From Chloroflexi bacterium CG23_combo_of_CG06-09_8_20_14_all_45_10 (GTDB lineage: Bacteria; Chloroflexota; Dehalococcoidia; GIF9; AB-539-J10), in the NCBI GenBank assembly GCA_002772325.1, contig PCSL01000004.1, forward strand, positions 1 to 11,747: a stretch of 11,747 nucleotides of DNA, written 5' to 3'. The notes below the pieces were generated by a model that saw only the letters and a program-made list of their open reading frames with translations, had not been told where the DNA came from and searched no databases. Positions 1 to 6,744 of this stretch are shown piece after piece. The translations under genes and the position numbers were made by a program. Within the stretch, counting starts at the first letter, position 1. Every line of letters starts with the position of its first letter.

Positions 1-1
1 C

Positions 2-1150
2 TATGGCGAGTTCAGGATGCATCTTGTACCCTCCGGTATTTTTTACCCTGGGGTAACTTGTATTATCGGCAATGGCGTGGTTATTAACCCAGCAGTTCTC
101 TTTGATGAAATAGCCAATCTTAAGAAGCATGGTGTAGATATAAGTCATCTCATCATCAGCGACCGTGCTCATCTCATCATGCCTTATCACACCCTTCTCG
201 ATGGACTGGAAGAGGAAAGGCGTGGTAAAGGGGCTTTGGGAACTACCCGTAGAGGAATTGGCCCTGCCTTTACCGATAAAGTTGCTCGTATAGGAATCCG
301 CACCGGGGACTTATTAAACAGGGATTTGTTTCACAGCAAGCTAAGTTCAATCCTCGAATTTAAGAATGCCATCCTTACAAAGGTATACGGGCATTCGCCT
401 TTGTTACTAGAAGAAATCTTTGAGCAATATTGCTGTTATGGGGAGCAACTGGCTCCACTTATTCAGGAAACTAACTCTGTAATTCGCCAATCTTTAGCCA
501 GAGGAGAGCTAGTTTTATTAGAGAGTGCCCAAGGGACTTTGCTTGACCCCGACTTTGGCACTTACCCTTATGTAACTTCTTCTTCGCCATTAGCCGGAGG
601 AGGCTCTATTGGGGCAGGCATAAGCCCAATGGCATTTGATCGCATTATCGGTGTATTTAAAGCTTACATCACTAGAGTTGGCACTGGACCCATGCCCAGT
701 GAGCTAAAGGACGAGGTTGGCAAGCTCATACGTGAGAAAGGCCATGAATATGGTGCTACGACAGGGAGGCCGCGGAGGTGCGGTTGGTTTGATGCCGTGG
801 CTGGCCGCTTCGCTACTCAGATAAATGGTTTTAGTGATATAGCTTTAACTCACCTCGATATTTTTGATGGTTTTGTTTCCATCAAAATATGCACGGCCTA
901 TAAATTTGATAACAAGATTATAGACTTTTTCCCGAGCGATATAGCTATACTAGAGAAATGCCAACCTATGTATGAAGAACTATCTGGTTGGCAAGAGTCA
1001 ATAAGGGAAATCCGTAATTTTGACCAGCTACCACTGGAGGCCCGTCGCTACATCAACCGGCTTGAGGAGCTCCTCTCCTGCCCTATTAGCTTTGTCGCCG
1101 TAGGATCAAGGAGAGAGCAAACGATAAGGGTGAGACCTATTTTACCCTGA
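2..1150 (+). CDS. purA: Adenylosuccinate synthetase, 5'-truncated by the window edge
   Basis: PurA joins IMP and aspartate using GTP to make adenylosuccinate, the first committed step to AMP, in the cytosol. The frame is open to the left edge: codons before the Met at 17 read YGEFR and run into HLVPSGI, matching the internal 'LHLIPSGI' of the family. The Met at 17 is therefore internal, and roughly the first 45 residues, including the GDEGKGK P-loop and catalytic Asp/His, lie outside. Visible family blocks, numbered from that Met, are IGNGVV (18-23), GTTRRGIGP (75-83), AQGTLLD (170-176), TRVGTGPMPSEL (218-229), EYGATTGRPRR (243-253), LTHLDIFDG (275-283) and the C-terminal VGSRREQTI (362-370). 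One oddity is that the guanine-binding motif normally written TKLD reads THLD (His codon at 851-853). It converges with dapA, 30 bases away. Identity is very secure; activity is inferred. Confidence 0.96.
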   Translation, partial: YGEFRMHLVPSGIFYPGVTCIIGNGVVINPAVLFDEIANLKKHGVDISHLIISDRAHLIMPYHTLLDGLEEERRGKGALGTTRRGIGPAFTDKVARIGIRTGDLLNRDLFHSKLSSILEFKNAILTKVYGHSPLLLEEIFEQYCCYGEQLAPLIQETNSVIRQSLARGELVLLESAQGTLLDPDFGTYPYVTSSSPLAGGGSIGAGISPMAFDRIIGVFKAYITRVGTGPMPSELKDEVGKLIREKGHEYGATTGRPRRCGWFDAVAGRFATQINGFSDIALTHLDIFDGFVSIKICTAYKFDNKIIDFFPSDIAILEKCQPMYEELSGWQESIREIRNFDQLPLEARRYINRLEELLSCPISFVAVGSRREQTIRVRPILP

Positions 1151-1171
1151 AAATTCTGCGAATTTTCAGGG
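1145..1171. terminator. Perfect 12-bp hairpin between convergent purA and dapA
   Basis: The arms CCCTGAAAATTC (1145-1156) and GAATTTTCAGGG (1160-1171) are exact reverse complements around a 3-base TGC loop. The hairpin begins inside the last purA codons, covers the purA stop (1148-1150), and ends 9 bases before the dapA stop on the other strand. It sits where a bidirectional terminator is expected. Neither strand has a clear T tract after it, so intrinsic termination is uncertain; it could instead protect or process the 3' ends. The stem is seen directly; the function is inferred. Confidence 0.5.
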
Positions 1172-1180
1172 AACCCAAAC

Positions 1181-2095
1181 CTATTCTCCCTGGGTAACCC
1201 TGGTGGGTAAAGGTAAGTCAATTTTATAGTTTTTTAATGCTGCTCTAACAATCTCGGCCGATTTTTCGTCAGGTTCAATCAAAGGCAAGCGCGGTTTGCC
1301 CACTGGAAAACCCAAGTAATTCAGAGCATATTTAACGGGCATAGGGTTGGTAACAACAAATAGAGCATTTATCAGAGGCAATAGCCTACGGTGAATGCTA
1401 GCTGCCTCCTGAGTTTCACCGTTAAGAAATTTCTCCATCATATCTTTTATTTGGATTCCTACTAAATGTGAAGCAATACTGACCGCACCATAACCACCCA
1501 AAGTGAGAATAGGCAAGGTATCACTATCATTGCCGCTGTAAACTAAAAAGTCACCCTTGGCTCCCTGTATAATCTCAGCTATTTGGCGAAGGTTACCACT
1601 AGCTTCCTTCACGCCAATGATATTGTCTATTTGGCTTAGCTTGATTACTGTATCAGCGGCAAGGTTAGCAACTGTGCGTGATGGCACATTGTAGAGAATG
1701 CAAGGTAAGGTTGTGGCTTGGGCAATGGCATTAAAATGCTCAAATAAGCCTTGCTGGGTTGGTCGATTATAATAAGGAACCACCAATATACAAGCATCGA
1801 CTCCAACCTTCTCTGCTTCTTTAGTCAGCTCCTGGCTCTCTCTAGTGTTGTAAGTGCCAGTCCCTGCCACTATTGTTCCACGGTTAGCTATCGCTGACTT
1901 GACTTCAGTAAAAAGACGGAGCTTCTCTTCGAAGTTAAGAGTAGGAGCTTCCCCCGTAGTGCCAGAGAGCACCAGACCATCGCTACCAGAATTAAGCAAA
2001 GCTTGAGCTAGATTCCTGGCCTGCTGATAATCAACTTTGCCCTGACTATCAAAGGGTGTAACCATAGCTGTTAATAAGCGACCTAGCTTGTCCAT
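1181..2095 (-). CDS. dapA: 4-hydroxy-tetrahydrodipicolinate synthase
   Basis: DapA condenses pyruvate with aspartate semialdehyde, the entry step to diaminopimelate and lysine. It is a cytosolic (beta/alpha)8 aldolase, and 304 aa is slightly longer than the usual 290-300. Visible residues are the GTTGE loop (45-49; Thr46 and Thr47), YYNRP (108-112; Tyr109), YNVPSR (135-140; Tyr135, Arg140) and Schiff-base Lys163 in GVKEASG. All sit two residues after their E. coli equivalents (Thr44, Tyr107, Tyr133, Arg138, Lys161), so the active site is complete. Several positions matching the E. coli lysine-inhibition pocket differ: Pro51, Phe55, Lys58 and Tyr82 stand where E. coli has Ala49, His53, His56 and Asn80. 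The ATG lies 2 bases after the asd stop, with only a weak Shine-Dalgarno, suggesting translation coupled to asd. It is the last gene of the rpsO-pnp-dapB-asd-dapA block. Confidence 0.97.
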   Translation of the reverse strand: MDKLGRLLTAMVTPFDSQGKVDYQQARNLAQALLNSGSDGLVLSGTTGEAPTLNFEEKLRLFTEVKSAIANRGTIVAGTGTYNTRESQELTKEAEKVGVDACILVVPYYNRPTQQGLFEHFNAIAQATTLPCILYNVPSRTVANLAADTVIKLSQIDNIIGVKEASGNLRQIAEIIQGAKGDFLVYSGNDSDTLPILTLGGYGAVSIASHLVGIQIKDMMEKFLNGETQEAASIHRRLLPLINALFVVTNPMPVKYALNYLGFPVGKPRLPLIEPDEKSAEIVRAALKNYKIDLPLPTRVTQGE

Positions 2096-2097
2096 TT

Positions 2098-3177
2098 TTA
2101 CCCAACCGATCCCTCGCCAGATAAAGAGTGAGGAAGAGAGAGCCTCCGCTTCTTCTTGTATCCTATCCAGCCCCTTCTTATCCCTTCCTCGGCAATCTGT
2201 ATAGCATTCAGCGCTGCCCCTTTACGTAAATTATCAGCTACTACCCACATAACTAATCCATTGGGGTGAGAAATATCCTTTCTGATTCTACCCACAAATA
2301 CGTGATTTGAACCACTAGCTGCCCAAGGTAGGGGGTAGAAGCTAACGCTAGGATCATCAAGAACCCTGACTCCAGGTGCTTGAGCCAAAATTTTCCTTGC
2401 CTCTTCCGGAGTGATAGGCGAAGTAAATTCCACATTCACCGCTTCACTATGCCCGAAGTAAACAGGGACTCGGACGCAGGTTGCCGAAATAGCCATATCC
2501 TCAGCATGCATTATCTTCCGCGTCTCTTCCACCATTTTCTGCTCTTCTTTAGTATAGCCATTATCCAAAAAGACATCGGTTTCTGGTAACAGATTAAAGG
2601 CTATTTGATGGGAATAAACATGAGGACAAACACGACGCCCCTCTAAAACCAGCTTTGTTTGGCTTGTTAGTTCCTTTAAAGCATCAGCACCGCTGTCTGA
2701 TACTGATTGATAAGTGCTTACGATGATTCGTTTTATAGGATTAACCTTGTGTAAGGGATAAAGAGCTACTACCATTTGGATTGTAGAACAATTTGGGTTG
2801 GCGATTATCCCCTTGTGCCATTCTATATCCTCAGGATTTACTTCAGGAACCACTAAAGGAACCAAGGGGGCCATTCTAAAAGCAGCGCTATTATCAATAA
2901 CCACCGCTCCAGCCTCAGCAGCCAGGGGTGACAGGCGGTGGCTAACATCAACGCTAGCGGAAAAAAGTGCGACATCAACATTACGAAATATCTCCGGTGT
3001 CGCTTCCTCAACCTCGATTTTCTGGCGATTAGAAAAAAAGAATTTTATGTCTGAAGAGCGTTCGGGAGCAAGTAGTCGAATCGAAGCTGCCGGGAAATTC
3101 CGCTGCTCAAGCACCTTGATAAATTCTCGCTCAACAAGCCCAGTGTCACCAACAATAGCTACGTTGAAACCTTCCAT
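2098..3177 (-). CDS. asd: Aspartate-semialdehyde dehydrogenase
   Basis: Asd reduces aspartyl phosphate to aspartate semialdehyde with NADPH, giving the substrate of the adjacent DapA. The protein (359 aa from the ATG chosen here) aligns along its length with the Bacillus-type family. Visible blocks are IDNSAAFRM (94-102), ANPNCSTIQMV (126-136; catalytic Cys130), STYQSVS (154-160; Gln157), GHSEAVNVE (242-250; catalytic His243), FVGRIRKD (294-301) and the KGAALNAIQIAE end. Unusual points: the nucleotide-binding loop, normally GATGxVG, reads GDTGLVE (10-16); the normal YQAVSGAG reads YQSVSDSG; and about 22 residues (IGYKKKRR onward) extend past the usual C-terminus. A TTG 15 bases upstream (3190-3192) also has a good Shine-Dalgarno. 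I prefer the ATG because it puts the Rossmann strand 5 residues from the start, as in homologues, and has GAGG 7 bases upstream. Catalytic residues remain, so it is probably functional. Confidence 0.93.
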   Translation of the reverse strand: MEGFNVAIVGDTGLVEREFIKVLEQRNFPAASIRLLAPERSSDIKFFFSNRQKIEVEEATPEIFRNVDVALFSASVDVSHRLSPLAAEAGAVVIDNSAAFRMAPLVPLVVPEVNPEDIEWHKGIIANPNCSTIQMVVALYPLHKVNPIKRIIVSTYQSVSDSGADALKELTSQTKLVLEGRRVCPHVYSHQIAFNLLPETDVFLDNGYTKEEQKMVEETRKIMHAEDMAISATCVRVPVYFGHSEAVNVEFTSPITPEEARKILAQAPGVRVLDDPSVSFYPLPWAASGSNHVFVGRIRKDISHPNGLVMWVVADNLRKGAALNAIQIAEEGIRRGWIGYKKKRRLSLPHSLSGEGSVG

Positions 3178-3180
3178 GCT

Positions 3181-3205
3181 CTTTCCTCGCAACAGTTCAC
3201 CCTCC
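3181..3205 (-). promoter_or_regulatory. Two ribosome-binding sites in front of asd
   Basis: On the - strand GAGGAAAG (3181-3188) precedes the ATG at 3175-3177 by 3 bases, with its GAGG core 7 bases away. GGAGGGTGA (3197-3205) precedes a TTG at 3190-3192, in frame with the ATG. Both are credible, so the N-terminus could begin at either. The ATG fits homologues better. Initiation at both would give two proteins differing by 5 residues. Confidence 0.6.
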
Positions 3206-3212
3206 TCAAAAA

Positions 3213-3254
3213 TGTCATTCTGAGCGCAAGCGAAGAATCTCGCTCAGGGTGACA
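3213..3254. repeat. REP-like palindrome in the dapB-asd gap
   Basis: TGTCATTCTGAGCG (3213-3226) and CGCTCAGGGTGACA (3241-3254) form a 14-bp stem that is exact apart from two adjacent T-G pairs, with a 14-base loop containing GCGAAGAATCT. The motif (GTCATTCTGAGCG... GCGAAGAATCT... CGCTCAGGGTGAC) resembles a palindromic intergenic repeat that I recognise as occurring in many copies in various bacterial genomes. Only one copy lies in this window. It separates dapB from asd inside the operon, ending 10 bases from the dapB stop. Confidence 0.75.
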
Positions 3255-3264
3255 ATAAAGAACC

Positions 3265-4062
3265 CTACAGCTTCAATAAGACCTCCAATCCATAAATTAA
3301 CCCTTTGTGCTTTGTAACCTCTCTGATTGCCAAAATAACGCCGGGCATATAAGATTCTCGACTTATAGTTTCATGGCGTAAGCTCAAGGTCTGGCCTACC
3401 CCGCTAAAGATAACTTCTTGTCCCGCCATAAATCCTGGCAACCTCAGGCTATGGATAGCTACACCTTCTATTTGCCCCCCTCTGACGCTGCTAACTACTT
3501 CTCTCTCGGTTTTAGGGCAGATGAAAGGTTTGCCACGGGCTTGTAGCATTGCTTTTGCTGTAGCCATAGCAGTTCCCGAAGGGGCATCAATTTTCTTATC
3601 ATGGTGCATTTCTACAATCTCAGCATAATCGAAAAATTTGGCAGCAACCTTTGCCAAATGCATTAAGAGCACTGCTCCTAAGGAAAAATTGGGTGCCACC
3701 ACAGCACCAACGTTATTGGCTCGACATAGCTGCTCAATCTCCTTCAGATTTTCCTCAGAAAGGCCTGTGGTACCTATAACCATGTTAACTCCTTGCTTAA
3801 CAGCGATGCGGGCGGCTGCTATGGAAGCTGCAGCATTGGTAAAATCTACTAATACGGCAGGATTGCAACTCTTCAAAAGAGAGTCTAAATCAGAAGAAAA
3901 TGGTATCAGCTCTGAAGTCTCCGGTAAAGGAAGATACTGCTGAGTTACTTTCTCCTCCACAGCGCCAACTATCTCCAACCCGGGCTCGTTGAGCACAGCT
4001 TTAGTCACCTCCCGCCCCATCTTGCCTAAAGCTCCATTGATAACTATTCTTATGGCTTCCAT
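3265..4062 (-). CDS. dapB: 4-hydroxy-tetrahydrodipicolinate reductase
   Basis: DapB reduces the DapA product to tetrahydrodipicolinate with NAD(P)H, the second step of the diaminopimelate branch. At 265 aa the length is normal. The N-terminal Rossmann domain has INGALGKMG (8-16), VDFTNAAAS (72-80) and IGTTGLSE (96-103). The hinge has APNFSLGAVLLM (123-134). The tetramerisation/substrate domain has HHDKKIDAPSGTA (153-165), where His153, His154 and Lys157 match E. coli His159, His160 and Lys163. Next come RGGQIEGVAIHSLRLPG (194-210) and the LRHETISRESYMPG block. The ATG is set by AAGGAG at 4069-4074, six bases upstream. It lies 28 bases after pnp, so it should share the rpsO-pnp transcript. No lysine riboswitch can fit in that gap. 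All key residues are present. Confidence 0.97.
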   Translation of the reverse strand: MEAIRIVINGALGKMGREVTKAVLNEPGLEIVGAVEEKVTQQYLPLPETSELIPFSSDLDSLLKSCNPAVLVDFTNAAASIAAARIAVKQGVNMVIGTTGLSEENLKEIEQLCRANNVGAVVAPNFSLGAVLLMHLAKVAAKFFDYAEIVEMHHDKKIDAPSGTAMATAKAMLQARGKPFICPKTEREVVSSVRGGQIEGVAIHSLRLPGFMAGQEVIFSGVGQTLSLRHETISRESYMPGVILAIREVTKHKGLIYGLEVLLKL

Positions 4063-4090
4063 GTGTCACTCCTTAACATGCTGATATAGG

Positions 4091-6292
4091 TTATTTATTG
4101 TAATCGGTATAGCGATCGCCTTTATTAGGCGAACGAGTATGACGATAGCTTGGCCGCCTCTGCCAATGATGCTCAGAGGCTAAGGAATCCTTCACCTTAG
4201 CACCGGGTATGCGAGAAAATCCTTCAACCACTGCTCTACGTGATAAGTTTATCCTGCCTAACTCGTCAATTCCAATGACTTTGACCATTACCTCATCACC
4301 AACTCTAACCACATCTTCAACTTTAGCTACATGATAATCGGCAAGCTCGCTAATATGGACTAGGCCTTCCTTGCCTGGGAGGACTTCTACCATGGCACCA
4401 AAATTCAGCAGCCTCGTTACTCTTCCAGTATAAATGTCCCCTAGTTTCACTTCCTGGGTTAAATCTTCTATCATTTTGATCGCCTTTTGGACTGCCTCCT
4501 CACTGGGGGAGCCAACAATAACCCTGCCATCACTCTTTACATCTATAGTTGTTTTGGTCTCCTCCGTAATGGATCTTATGGTTCTACCTCCAGGGCCAAT
4601 AACATTGCCAATCTTGCTTGCATCAATGGTTATCTCATGTATCCTGGGAGCGTAGGGGCTAATTCCGGGGCGGCTAGTACTGATAGTTTGTGCCATTTTG
4701 CCCAATATCTCCAAGCGAGCCTGGCGAGCTTGGGTTAGGGATTCAGCTAGAATTTTGGAGTCCACACCGGTGACTTTAATATCAAGCTGCAAGGCCGTAA
4801 TTCCCCTAGATGTGCCAGCAACTTTAAAATCCATGTCACCACAGGCATCTTCTATACCCTCAATATCAGTTAGGATAACATGCTCTCCACTCTCCCCGGT
4901 GACCAACCCCATGGCTATTCCTGCCACTGGCGCCTTGATAGGCACGCCAGCATCCATTAATGAAAGGGTTGAACCACAGGCACTGGCCATGGATGTGCTC
5001 CCACTAGAACTAAGCACTTCGGAAACCAAACGAATAGTATAAGGGAAATCCTCTTCCGAAGGTAATATTGGCAAAATAGCTCGTTCCACTAAAGCCCCAT
5101 GCCCAATTTCTCGCCTCCCTGGCGTTCCTATTCGTTTTACCTCTCCCGAGGAGAACGGAGGAAAATTATAATGGTGCATGAAGCGTTTGGTTTCTGCCAA
5201 GCCTAAACCATCCAATAACTGCTCCTGTCTTGCCGACCCCAAGGTAGTAATAGCTAATACTTGTGTTTCTCCCCGAGCAAATAGACCCGAGCCGTGAGTA
5301 CGAGGTAAGAGGCCAACCTCACAATTAACAGGACGAATTTCATCAGCCTGGCGGCCATCCACGTGCCGTTTCCCCTGCAAAATCCTCTTCCTTACCTCTG
5401 CTTTAAGCCGGGCTTCAAAGGCAAAATCCACCTCTTCCTCGGAGAAAGAGCCACCTAACTTTTGTTTCGCTTCATCCCCAAGCGATGCTAAAACTTGCTC
5501 TCGCTGTAATTTTCCTGGTTGCCCTAGAGCTTCGTTCAGTTTGTCACCAAGTAAAGTAGAGATATGAGCTGAGAGTTCAGGAGCAACCTCTCTGGCTTTG
5601 ACTTCCATTTTGGGCTTGCCATAAGCTTGCCCTAGCTCCTCCTGGAGTTCAATTATCCCTTGGTTAGCTTCATGCCCAAATTCGATTGCCTCAAGCACCA
5701 AATTCTCAGAAGCCTCTCTGGCGCCCGCCTCTACCATTACTATAGCTTGCTTAGTGCTAGCAACGACCACATCGAGCAAGCTATTTTCCATTTGAGGTAA
5801 AGTGGGATTTAAAACCAAATTACCATCTATACAGCCAACATGCACTGCCGATGCTGGACCACAGAAGGGGATGTCTGACAGAGTTAAAGCTGCCGAAGCA
5901 CCGATGAGAGCGCAAATATCAGGGTCATTTTCCTTGTCGGCAGAGAGCACCGTAGCTATAATTTGTATCTCGTGGTTAAACTCCTTGAGAAGAAGTGGTC
6001 TTAAGCATCGATCGATAAGCCGACTAGTTATAATTGCTTCCTCAGTGGGGCGTCCTTCTCGCCTGAAGAAACTACCTGGTATTTTACCAGCGGCATAGAG
6101 TTTTTCTTCATAGTCCACTGTTAAGGGCACGAAGCCCATCCTCTCTGTAGGCTCATTGGCAGCACAGGCAGTAACAAAGACTACCGTATCCCCATAACGG
6201 ACAACGACAGCACCATTCGCCTGCTGCGCGAGTTTCCCTATTTCGATGGTGAGTGTTCGCCCAGCTATTGTGCGCTCAAAAATTTGAGACAT
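4091..6292 (-). CDS. pnp: Polyribonucleotide nucleotidyltransferase (PNPase)
   Basis: PNPase degrades RNA 3' to 5' by phosphorolysis and can add nucleotides in reverse; it is a trimeric ring and often a degradosome part. At 733 aa it is full length. Domains are: first RNase PH core (about 1-145, with FFRREGRPTEEAI at 75-87); a helical linker (about 195-305); second RNase PH core (about 315-545) with LPRTHGSGLFARGETQ (329-344), the phosphate-site loop SSSGSTSMASACG (428-440) and GDMDFKVAGTS (485-495), whose aspartates are the catalytic/metal ligands; KH domain (about 550-610, GPGG at 566-569); S1 domain (about 616-686, INLSRRAV end). A basic tail of roughly 45 residues follows S1. The ATG is one base after the rpsO stop, with GAGG in the last rpsO codons, so translation is probably coupled. 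No RNase III-type stem separates rpsO and pnp. Confidence 0.98.
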   Translation of the reverse strand: MSQIFERTIAGRTLTIEIGKLAQQANGAVVVRYGDTVVFVTACAANEPTERMGFVPLTVDYEEKLYAAGKIPGSFFRREGRPTEEAIITSRLIDRCLRPLLLKEFNHEIQIIATVLSADKENDPDICALIGASAALTLSDIPFCGPASAVHVGCIDGNLVLNPTLPQMENSLLDVVVASTKQAIVMVEAGAREASENLVLEAIEFGHEANQGIIELQEELGQAYGKPKMEVKAREVAPELSAHISTLLGDKLNEALGQPGKLQREQVLASLGDEAKQKLGGSFSEEEVDFAFEARLKAEVRKRILQGKRHVDGRQADEIRPVNCEVGLLPRTHGSGLFARGETQVLAITTLGSARQEQLLDGLGLAETKRFMHHYNFPPFSSGEVKRIGTPGRREIGHGALVERAILPILPSEEDFPYTIRLVSEVLSSSGSTSMASACGSTLSLMDAGVPIKAPVAGIAMGLVTGESGEHVILTDIEGIEDACGDMDFKVAGTSRGITALQLDIKVTGVDSKILAESLTQARQARLEILGKMAQTISTSRPGISPYAPRIHEITIDASKIGNVIGPGGRTIRSITEETKTTIDVKSDGRVIVGSPSEEAVQKAIKMIEDLTQEVKLGDIYTGRVTRLLNFGAMVEVLPGKEGLVHISELADYHVAKVEDVVRVGDEVMVKVIGIDELGRINLSRRAVVEGFSRIPGAKVKDSLASEHHWQRRPSYRHTRSPNKGDRYTDYNK

Positions 6293-6293
6293 A

Positions 6294-6560
6294 TTATTTC
6301 CTCAAGCCTAACCTAGTGGTAAGCGAGTAGTATCGATCAGGATATGTTCTATTAAGGTAAGACAAAAATCGTCTGCGCTGCCCTATCAGTTTAAGAAGAG
6401 CACGGCGCGAGTGATGATCGTGGGAATGCACCTTGAGGTGTTCCATTAATTGGCTTACCCTTTCAGTAAGCAACGCCACCTGAACTTCAACCGACCCAGT
6501 ATCATCCTCACTAAGCCTAAATTGTGTAATGGTATCGCCTTTCTTTTCTTTTTCTAACAT
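6294..6560 (-). CDS. rpsO: 30S ribosomal protein S15
   Basis: S15 binds 16S rRNA early in 30S platform assembly. At 88 aa from the ATG at 6558-6560 it matches the usual 88-89. Conserved blocks are DDTGSVEVQVALLTERV, HLKVHSHDHHSRRALLKLIGQRRR and the C-terminal LGLRK. A longer reading from a GTG at 6588-6590 would add 10 residues unlike S15. It is rejected because it would lie at or upstream of the transcription start predicted from the -10 box at 6591-6596. The chosen ATG has GAGGG about 6 bases upstream. The rpsO-pnp pairing is very common in bacteria. The predicted leader is only about 24 bases, leaving no room for the structured S15-binding leader known from E. coli or Bacillus-type rpsO. 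Confidence 0.97.
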   Translation of the reverse strand: MLEKEKKGDTITQFRLSEDDTGSVEVQVALLTERVSQLMEHLKVHSHDHHSRRALLKLIGQRRRFLSYLNRTYPDRYYSLTTRLGLRK

Positions 6561-6590
6561 ACAATCCCTCAATCTAATATAATATGGCAC

Positions 6591-6620
6591 ATTATACCAC
6601 AGCAGGAAAATCCCTGTATA
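6591..6620 (-). promoter_or_regulatory. Promoter of the rpsO-pnp-dap operon
   Basis: On the - strand a perfect TATAAT (6591-6596) is preceded by TGG, making an extended -10 element (TGGTATAAT). A weaker -35, TATACA (6615-6620, 4 of 6 consensus), lies 18 bases upstream. Transcription should start near 6584, giving a leader of about 24 bases before the rpsO ATG. Confidence 0.8.
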
Positions 6621-6695
6621 GGATGAGGTAAGATGTTAGTATCCTCCTCACCTGCCCTTTTTTAAGAAGTAAAGACTATCAAGTATACCAATAAA

Positions 6696-6724
6696 TTGAC
6701 CAAATTTTTATAACAGCTTATAAT
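6696..6724 (+). promoter_or_regulatory. Promoter of purF-purM-purH
   Basis: TTGACC (6696-6701), a 17-base spacer and TATAAT (6719-6724) give a near-consensus vegetative promoter. The start is expected near 6731, only about 14 bases before the purF ATG. That leaves no space for a purine riboswitch, and I see no palindromic operator overlapping it. The rpsO promoter lies back to back about 75 bases away. Confidence 0.87.
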
Positions 6725-6744
6725 TTGGTATAAAGGCTGCTTCA

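Noticed and set aside
17..19. Met codon as the start of purA
   Set aside because: The frame is open to the left edge, and the residues on both sides match the interior of PurA (before HLVPSGI). The true start is outside the window.
4063..4090. Lysine riboswitch or internal promoter before dapB
   Set aside because: The 28-base gap holds only a ribosome-binding site; it is too short for a lysine riboswitch and has no promoter boxes.
6561..6590. Longer rpsO from the GTG at 6588-6590
   Set aside because: It adds 10 residues unlike any S15 and would lie at or upstream of the predicted transcription start; the ATG at 6558 has a good ribosome site.
6622..6663. Intrinsic terminator before the T run at 6658-6663
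   Set aside because: Only a 5-bp stem (TGAGG/CCTCA) with a long loop can form, and no + strand gene ends there.
6725..6744. Purine riboswitch or PurR operator before purF
   Set aside because: The leader is only about 14 bases, and no palindromic box is visible around the promoter.
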